Positions 1 through 5,225 of a stretch of 7,175 bases of DNA are shown here, piece after piece. Each line of letters begins with the position of its first letter. The stretch's first letter is position 1. A program made the translations under genes and the position numbers. The stretch spans positions 1 to 7,175 of the forward strand of contig DAOWDM010000195.1 in the NCBI GenBank assembly GCA_030639035.1. Reading direction: 5' to 3'. The DNA is from Alphaproteobacteria bacterium. Its GTDB lineage: Bacteria; Pseudomonadota; Alphaproteobacteria; DAOWDM01. The notes beneath the pieces were generated by a model, which searched no databases, had not been told where the DNA came from, and saw only the letters and a list, made by a program, of their open reading frames with translations.

Positions 1-1305
1 AAAGGTGCAATGGGTATCGTCTACAAAGGGTATGACCCGATGATAGAGCGTAATGTTGCAATTAAAACTGTCTTGCAGAATCTCCTTGAAGGAGAAGAGG
101 GACATCAGGCTCTTGCTCGTTTTAAGCGAGAGGCTCAGGCAGCGGGGCGTATTTCTCACCCGAATATCGTTGCAGTGTATGAATACGGTGAAGATGAAGG
201 CGTTTCCTTTATTGCTATGGAATATGTCGAAGGCAAAGAACTTAAGGATTGTTTCGATAATAACGAGCGATTCACGCCTGAAAAAGTTGTTGAAATTATG
301 AAACAGCTTCTTTCTGCTTTGGAATATGCCCATAAGAAAGGAGTCGTTCATAGGGACATTAAGCCTGCCAATATTCTTATTATGAACGATAAAGACGTTA
401 AGATTATGGACTTTGGTGTTGCGAGAATTGAATCTTCTACTCTTACTCAGGCTGGAGCAGTTCTTGGGACTCCAAGTTATATGTCGCCAGAGCAGTTTAT
501 GGGGCAAACTGTAGATAATCGTTCTGATTTGTTTTCTGCAGGAGGAGTCCTTTATCAGCTTTTGACTGGAGAAAAACCTTTCAGCGGTTCGCTTACAACT
601 ATCATGCACAGAGTTTTGAATGTTGATCCTGAAAAGCCTTCTGCTTTGAATGTGCAATTACCAAAATCCTTTGATGCTGTTATTGTCAAGGCTTTGGCAA
701 AACGACCGCAGGATCGTTATCAAACAGCAGCCGATTTTTCTAATGCTCTTGATAAAGCCCTTGCTGGTGAAGATGATACAGATACAGCTTTTGATGCTGA
801 TGCAACGGTTGTTCTTGGTGCAAAAAAGGCAGATGCAACTATAGCAGTAAGCAAAGGCACGTCCGTTAAAAAGAAAAGCAGTAAAAGATTAGCTATAGTA
901 GGATTAATAGGTGTTTTGCTAGTTGTTGGTACTTTAGCTGGAGTGAAGAAACGCAGGGAAACGGCAAGAGCATCTATTCCTGATAAAATATCTGCTCCTG
1001 AACATGCAGAAGTATTAACGGCATCTATTCCTGACGTTCATGAACCTGTGCATAAACCTGAACCAGTGAAACCATATGAGCCTCCTGGGTTTGTTATGGT
1101 TATGACCGAACCAAATGGTGCTGTTGTCATGCTTAACGATGGGGAACGTTCATTTCTAGGTGTTACACCAAAAGAAATAGAATTATCTCCAGGTGAATAT
1201 GATTTCATCATAGAGAAACAAGGTTATCACACTGAAGAAGCTTCTATTGAAATAGAATCTGAAGCTCGGATTCCTTTCAAAGTAAAATTGATGAAAATAC
1301 GATAA
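1..1305 (+). CDS. Membrane-anchored Hanks-type Ser/Thr protein kinase with C-terminal PEGA domain (5' partial)
   Basis: The product is predicted to transfer phosphate from ATP to Ser/Thr of target proteins, with a cytoplasmic kinase domain and an extracytoplasmic tail. The frame is open from base 1, so residues are counted from there (434 in window). Visible kinase elements: end of the glycine loop (GAMGIVY, 2-8), VAIK lysine K22, helix-C glutamate E44, HRDIKPAN catalytic loop (D119, N124), DFG (137-139), GTPSYMSPE P+1 region (156-164), D176 and the late invariant R239. All key catalytic residues are present, so it should be active. T147 and T149 lie where PknB autophosphorylates. A Thr-containing juxtamembrane stretch (261-296) and KKKSSKR precede one membrane span (297-315). 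A Pro-rich linker (about 324-362) follows, then a PEGA-type domain (364-434; PNGA at 371-374, GY at 408-409). The first glycine of the loop and the true start lie upstream; only a short N-terminal part need be missing. Codon 4 (base 10) is an internal Met, not the start. Substrates are unknown. Confidence 0.95.
   Translation, partial: KGAMGIVYKGYDPMIERNVAIKTVLQNLLEGEEGHQALARFKREAQAAGRISHPNIVAVYEYGEDEGVSFIAMEYVEGKELKDCFDNNERFTPEKVVEIMKQLLSALEYAHKKGVVHRDIKPANILIMNDKDVKIMDFGVARIESSTLTQAGAVLGTPSYMSPEQFMGQTVDNRSDLFSAGGVLYQLLTGEKPFSGSLTTIMHRVLNVDPEKPSALNVQLPKSFDAVIVKALAKRPQDRYQTAADFSNALDKALAGEDDTDTAFDADATVVLGAKKADATIAVSKGTSVKKKSSKRLAIVGLIGVLLVVGTLAGVKKRRETARASIPDKISAPEHAEVLTASIPDVHEPVHKPEPVKPYEPPGFVMVMTEPNGAVVMLNDGERSFLGVTPKEIELSPGEYDFIIEKQGYHTEEASIEIESEARIPFKVKLMKIR
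970..1034 (+). repeat. 14-bp direct repeat inside the kinase linker
   Basis: GCATCTATTCCTGA occurs at 970-983 and again at 1021-1034, exactly 51 bases (17 codons) apart and in the same frame. Both copies encode ASIPD (residues 324-328 and 341-345) in the extracytoplasmic Pro-rich linker between the membrane span and the PEGA domain. It looks like a small in-frame duplication that lengthened the linker, with the intervening sequence since diverged. Confidence 0.7.
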
Positions 1306-1329
1306 TCTAATGGGGTTTTTCATTTTTTT
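1291..1329 (+). terminator. Possible weak terminator after the kinase gene
   Basis: ATGAAAA (1291-1297, last codons of the kinase) can pair with TTTTCAT (1317-1323), and a run of seven T follows directly (1323-1329). The T-tract fits a Rho-independent terminator. However, the stem is only 7 bp, AT-rich, and has a 19-base loop, so it would be inefficient. This is a pattern-based guess. Confidence 0.3.
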
Positions 1330-1371
1330 ATTCTCATCGATGATAAAAACTGATATTGGTTTTGTTCCAGC

Positions 1372-1405
1372 TAAGATTAAACGGAATAAGTGTATTAAAA
1401 TCTTA
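1372..1405. repeat. Inverted repeat upstream of the first tolC-like gene
   Basis: TAAGATT (1372-1378) and AATCTTA (1399-1405) are perfect 7-base inverted copies separated by 20 bases. Inside them, AATA (1385-1388) and TATT (1393-1396) can pair over a 4-base loop. The element ends 38 bases before the proposed GTG start. It could be an operator for a dimeric regulator (half-sites 27 bases apart) or an mRNA leader hairpin. No U-tract follows, so it is not an intrinsic terminator. In AT-rich DNA a chance occurrence is possible. Confidence 0.35.
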
Positions 1406-1425
1406 AGTTTGCTAAATTTAAAGAA

Positions 1426-1432
1426 GCAGGGA
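1426..1432 (+). promoter_or_regulatory. Ribosome binding site deciding the first tolC-like start
   Basis: GCAGGGA is the only purine-rich Shine-Dalgarno-like sequence before the first channel gene. It lies 11 bases before the in-frame GTG at 1444, which is long. It lies only 4 bases before an ATG at 1437 that is out of frame and stops after five codons. The placement suits the ATG at least as well as the GTG, which makes this start unusual. Confidence 0.45.
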
Positions 1433-1443
1433 ATTAATGCGAC

Positions 1444-3321
1444 GTGTCTTTTAACGTAAAAAATAAAAAACAATTGTTTCAATCTCTTGTTGGCAGTATT
1501 TCTCAGTCTAAAAAACTTTTAGTGGTAATTTGTGTATCTTTATTATCGTTAAACGGTGTTGCAAAAGCATCAGATGACACGACAGCTTTGATGCAAAAAG
1601 CCATTGAATGGAAACAGACTGGAGCTCGTGCTTATCTGCTAGGAAAAACCTTAAAAGAAGTCAACATTACAGCTCTGGTTAATGATGTTGTTAACAATAA
1701 CATTGATATTAAAGTGTCAAATATTGACCTTTCAAAAGCAAATTCATACATAGAGCAAACAGAAGCTGCTTTTAACAGTATTGTTAATGCCTCATGGTAT
1801 TATTCACGCACAGAAACTATGCTTCGCAGAGAAGATATTCGCCGTATAAGGGCAGATAAAGCTCCTAGTAATGATACTGAAAATTTTGTTCTTGGCTGTG
1901 TGTTTATAGATGGTGTTGCTGTTAATTCAGACCTTAACGACCCTGCTACAGAATGTTTCAGAGTACCTTCTCTTACTACAGAAACCGAAACTGCAAGCTA
2001 CTCAACCAGCCCTTCAAACGTACCTAATACATACACAATGAAATTAGGAGTTGCCAAACCTTTTGAAATCGGTTCTAGCATCAATGCTTCCATTAGCTCG
2101 AAACGCAACATCAAAAATAGTTACGCTGTTTCAGGTTTAAGAGGAGCTATGTCCGCATCTGACCCGTTTGGGTGGGGAAGCAGAATGCCATGGACTTCTA
2201 CTGCTAGCATCAATTTTTACTCACCGTTGCCTTTTACAAAAGGTTTTGGAGCTTTTGGTTCTCAGTCAAGCCTGAATAAAATTATAGCGGTAGGTCAGAA
2301 AATTTCAACCGAAGCAAATAAAAATCATGTTCGTAGCACTGTGCTTGAACATACTCTAATCGGATACTGGGATTTGGTTCGTGTCCATGAAGAACTGAAA
2401 AGCATTATCACCCACCGAAAGGTAATGGAAAAAAGAGCTATATACATGAGCAAAATGCTGAAAATTGGTCGTGTAATAGCTTATGATGTAGAGCAGGCAA
2501 AGGCAGAGCTTGAGAACCTTAAGCATAAAGAAGAAATGTCATGGAATGCTTATATTAACACATCAAATTTGCTTTTGACTTCTCTTGATGTAGAGCTTGA
2601 TACGGTGCTAGTTCCTGTAGCTTATGAAGAAAAACTGAAAAACAAAATAAATATTGATATTAATTCTATTAGAGAGAACTCTATAAAAAACAATCCAGAA
2701 CTTAAAATCGGTGCTGAAAATCTAGCTTTAAGCAAAGCTAACGCACGTTATCGTCAAAACCAAAACCGTCCTGATTTGTCTCTTTCAATCAATTATACAG
2801 CAGGGCAGACAGATAATGTATTCGGCTATAAAACATGGGATTCTTCATTAAAGGAAATATCTCACCCTGACAGCAATGACTTGTACATAGGGCTTCAATA
2901 TAAACTTCCGTTCTGGAAGCGGGCTGAAACAGCAGCGTTAAGCCGTACTCGTATTGCGATGAAACAGGCTGGAGACAGCATGCGTCAAATTCGCAACAGC
3001 ATTATAAGACGAACTGACGATGCAGTTAATATGGCTAATTCAGCAGATATACTGATAAGGCAAACGATGGAAGACCTGAAATTAGCACAACTTGCTTATA
3101 AAAAAGCCTTAAAGCTTAAAAAAAGCGAACTTACAACAGAATTTGAGGTTTTGAATAAATTTAATGATGTGCTTACAGCAAAGCTTGCGAATATTTCTTC
3201 AAAAACAAATTACCGTAAAGCTGTAGTGCAGATTTTATCTATTCAGGGAATTCTTGATGAACATTTTAAGGGACTTGGGATTGCAGAATCTAAAACAGCA
3301 GAAAATGGAGGCAGGTCATGA
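1444..3321 (+). CDS. TolC-family outer membrane efflux/export channel protein, paralog 1
   Basis: Predicted protomer of an outer membrane channel-tunnel that exports substrates from a periplasm-spanning pump; the substrate is unknown. Length is 625 aa against 493 for E. coli TolC. The signal peptide has a long basic N-region, hydrophobic core at 25-36 and probable cleavage after A42 (AKA). First half: helix from about 70, strand onset at 107-119 (AAFNSIV, a degenerate form of the FDPV of its neighbours), enlarged predicted surface region with a basic patch (about 126-139), predicted hairpin at 197-221, PLPFTKGFG (261-269), then YW (308-309) opening a long helical hairpin. Second half: VFGY (459-462), HPD (474-476), strand ending LPFWKRAE (488-495), long helices to about 610. 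The mature protein has only two Cys, C152 and C171, in the enlarged loop. GTG is taken as start because an in-frame TAA sits at 1435-1437 and later starts would lose the signal peptide. The stop overlaps the next start (ATGA). Confidence 0.9.
   Translation: MSFNVKNKKQLFQSLVGSISQSKKLLVVICVSLLSLNGVAKASDDTTALMQKAIEWKQTGARAYLLGKTLKEVNITALVNDVVNNNIDIKVSNIDLSKANSYIEQTEAAFNSIVNASWYYSRTETMLRREDIRRIRADKAPSNDTENFVLGCVFIDGVAVNSDLNDPATECFRVPSLTTETETASYSTSPSNVPNTYTMKLGVAKPFEIGSSINASISSKRNIKNSYAVSGLRGAMSASDPFGWGSRMPWTSTASINFYSPLPFTKGFGAFGSQSSLNKIIAVGQKISTEANKNHVRSTVLEHTLIGYWDLVRVHEELKSIITHRKVMEKRAIYMSKMLKIGRVIAYDVEQAKAELENLKHKEEMSWNAYINTSNLLLTSLDVELDTVLVPVAYEEKLKNKINIDINSIRENSIKNNPELKIGAENLALSKANARYRQNQNRPDLSLSINYTAGQTDNVFGYKTWDSSLKEISHPDSNDLYIGLQYKLPFWKRAETAALSRTRIAMKQAGDSMRQIRNSIIRRTDDAVNMANSADILIRQTMEDLKLAQLAYKKALKLKKSELTTEFEVLNKFNDVLTAKLANISSKTNYRKAVVQILSIQGILDEHFKGLGIAESKTAENGGRS
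3307..3320 (+). promoter_or_regulatory. Shine-Dalgarno and ATGA stop-start overlap, paralogs 1/2
   Basis: GGAGG at 3307-3311 is encoded by the last codons of paralog 1 and is ideally spaced (six bases) from ATG 3318-3320. That ATG shares bases with the TGA stop at 3319-3321. The arrangement fixes the start of paralog 2 and is typical of termination-reinitiation coupling. Confidence 0.8.
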
Positions 3322-5225
3322 GTAATAATAAAATCTGTTTCATGATTGCAGTTGTCTGCATAGCAGGAATGACAACAAAAGCTGTTGCAGAAACTCCAGC
3401 TAAAGAACCTGTTAAAGAGGTTGTTGTTCAGTCGCTTGATTCATCAGAGATAACGGTTGACCCTAAACGCCTTGAAGAAGAACGTAAAACGAATGATGCT
3501 GTCAGCAATTTTCATGCGAAGCTGAACAAAAGCAAACAAGGTTCAGGTGTTTATGCTTCACGTTCTCTTTATGAAATATCCATGCGGAAAGCTGCTTTTG
3601 ATGCGATTGTTAAAAACCTTTCTGTTAAAAGAGGCAGTATCAGCCAGAAAATTGCAAATCAGGCTCTTTTAGAAGCTAAGTCTGTTTTCGACCCTGTGTT
3701 TTCACTTTCTTTGAATACCAGTAAAACCAGAGATTTTGAAAGAACAGAACACCCTGATAAATTTAAAAAAGGCTCACAGCTTGTCGGTGGAAATCATCAA
3801 GTTATTATGCCTGAAAACAGCCCTGTATCTTATTTGCAGTACAACGCTGAAAGACCAGAGGGCTATTACGAAACAACGGTTAAGGCTAGTGAAAAGTCTA
3901 ATATAGACCCTGATGTTTCAACTTCATTATCTGCGGATTTGTATCAGAAACTCCCATGGGGAAATGTTCTTAGCGTTAATTGGACGACAAATTACAAAGA
4001 TAACAAATGGGTTGAAAATGATGATGTCATCGGCAAAGCAACTGTTGGACGTTATGCACGTCCTTGGACTATGTCTGCAAGTGCTGGCGTGTCCTTGCCC
4101 CTGCCGTTTACAAACGGTTTTGGCGAGAATAACGCAGACCATACAGCTATCAATACCGCACGGTTAAGCAATCGAATTGCTTTGTGGAATGTTCGCTTGA
4201 TTATTAACAATACGCTTTTGCAGGTTGACCACGCTTATTGGGATATTATAAACACAGTTCAACAGCTTTATAATACAACCAAAATCAGAAAACTAGCAGC
4301 AGACTTGTTAAAACGCACAAATCGTATGTATAAATTGCGAGAAATTACTTCTGCTGATAAAGCTCAAGTTGAAGCTCAATATGAAAGCATCAAGGCAACA
4401 GAAGAAGAAGCGTTCAAGAATTATGTAACCGTTTCAAACTCTCTTCATAGGCTTCTTGATTTAGATGAAAATGTAATATTGACACCAGTTGGTTACAGTG
4501 GATTGCTGGAAGAAGCTTTTGTTGAGCCAGAAGATTCTGATGCTGCTTTGGACAATCCTGAGTATTTAATGGCTTCTCTTTATGTTGATACGGCTCGTCT
4601 TAATCATGGATTTTATGAAAACCAGACCAAACCTACATTAGGCGTTACTGGCAGTATTAAAGGCAGTCAATCAAATGCGGTTTTTGGTTTTAATGATTAT
4701 GGAGATTCTTTCCAGCATATCTTTGACCCTGACCAAGTTGTTTTGAGTGCAGGAGTTGCTTTTTCAAGACCTGTTTTTAATGATGCTGCTCAAGCCGCAT
4801 TATTTCAGGCAAATAAAGATATCAGGCGACAGTCTCTACTCCGTCGTCAAGTAAGTGCAAATCTGAAAACGATATTTAATACTGCTAAAGCATCTTTGAG
4901 AAGTGCAGAAGAAAGCATAAAAATAGCCAAACGCAATAAAAAACTGGCAAAATCAATATATGAACGAGCATTGCGTTTCCAGAAAATACGTAAAGTTACA
5001 GAATACGAAGTAACGGAAAAACTAATATCACTGCTGAATGCTGAAAATGCTTATGTTCAAGCTAAAACATCGTGTAAAAAAGCAGAATCTCAGCTTTTAG
5101 CAAGCGTTGGTATGCTTGCGACAAAATATGGCGAGCGTTCTGCTCAGACAAATATTGACAGGAACAGAGTGAAAGTTCTTGCTCAAAGTGCTTCTTTGCA
5201 AATGTTCGGAGGAAGTGCGGAATGA
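3318..5225 (+). CDS. TolC-family outer membrane efflux/export channel protein, paralog 2
   Basis: Second predicted channel protomer, 635 aa. The signal peptide (hydrophobic 6-18, probable cleavage after A24, AVA) is followed by a charged, probably helical periplasmic segment (25 to about 85, Lys/Glu rich) that the E. coli protein lacks. First half: helix from about 90, FDPVF (124-128) at the first strand, predicted extra hairpin at 201-226 with turn LPWG (212-215), PLPFTNGFG (261-269), YW (307-308), then a long helical hairpin. Second half: VFGF, FDPD (469-472), strand ending in RPVFND, long helices to about 605, and a C-terminal tail. It is closer in motifs to paralog 3 than to paralog 1. 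The mature part has one Cys, C586. GGAGG (3307-3311) lies six bases before the ATG, which overlaps the previous stop as ATGA, so translation is probably coupled. The substrate is not deducible. Confidence 0.92.
   Translation: MSNNKICFMIAVVCIAGMTTKAVAETPAKEPVKEVVVQSLDSSEITVDPKRLEEERKTNDAVSNFHAKLNKSKQGSGVYASRSLYEISMRKAAFDAIVKNLSVKRGSISQKIANQALLEAKSVFDPVFSLSLNTSKTRDFERTEHPDKFKKGSQLVGGNHQVIMPENSPVSYLQYNAERPEGYYETTVKASEKSNIDPDVSTSLSADLYQKLPWGNVLSVNWTTNYKDNKWVENDDVIGKATVGRYARPWTMSASAGVSLPLPFTNGFGENNADHTAINTARLSNRIALWNVRLIINNTLLQVDHAYWDIINTVQQLYNTTKIRKLAADLLKRTNRMYKLREITSADKAQVEAQYESIKATEEEAFKNYVTVSNSLHRLLDLDENVILTPVGYSGLLEEAFVEPEDSDAALDNPEYLMASLYVDTARLNHGFYENQTKPTLGVTGSIKGSQSNAVFGFNDYGDSFQHIFDPDQVVLSAGVAFSRPVFNDAAQAALFQANKDIRRQSLLRRQVSANLKTIFNTAKASLRSAEESIKIAKRNKKLAKSIYERALRFQKIRKVTEYEVTEKLISLLNAENAYVQAKTSCKKAESQLLASVGMLATKYGERSAQTNIDRNRVKVLAQSASLQMFGGSAE
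5208..5224 (+). promoter_or_regulatory. Shine-Dalgarno and ATGA stop-start overlap, paralogs 2/3
   Basis: GGAGG at 5208-5212, within the end of paralog 2, lies nine bases before ATG 5222-5224, which overlaps the TGA at 5223-5225. A second in-frame ATG at 5228 (residue 3) is 15 bases from GGAGG and so less well placed. The first ATG is preferred. Confidence 0.75.

Larger units (their letters stand above)
1306..1443 (+). promoter_or_regulatory. Intergenic region with likely promoter for the tolC-like operon
   Basis: This 138-base, strongly AT-rich gap is the only real non-coding stretch in the window, so a promoter for the downstream genes is most likely here. One weak sigma70-like pair is CTGATA (1350-1355) and TAAGAT (1372-1377) with a 16-base spacer, each matching about four of six consensus bases; other placements are equally defensible. 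The gap also contains the 10-bp perfect palindrome TCATCGATGA (1334-1343), flanked by TTTTTA (1325-1330) and TAAAAA (1344-1349) that can extend it into a bulged hairpin. If the upstream terminator is weak, read-through from the kinase gene could also supply transcription. Confidence 0.35.

Noticed and set aside
10..12. ATG at base 10 as the kinase start
   Set aside because: It lies inside the glycine-rich ATP-binding loop and the frame is open upstream to base 1, so the gene is truncated by the window edge.
1183..1482. Minus-strand open frame of 99 codons spanning the intergenic region
   Set aside because: It is mostly the AT-rich complement of the kinase end and the paralog 1 start, Phe/Ile-rich without a domain pattern, and no good ribosome site is evident. 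Treated as chance.
3913..4167. Plus-strand and minus-strand open frames of 70-85 codons inside paralog 2
   Set aside because: Out-of-frame shadows of a well-supported gene, with no recognisable protein features.
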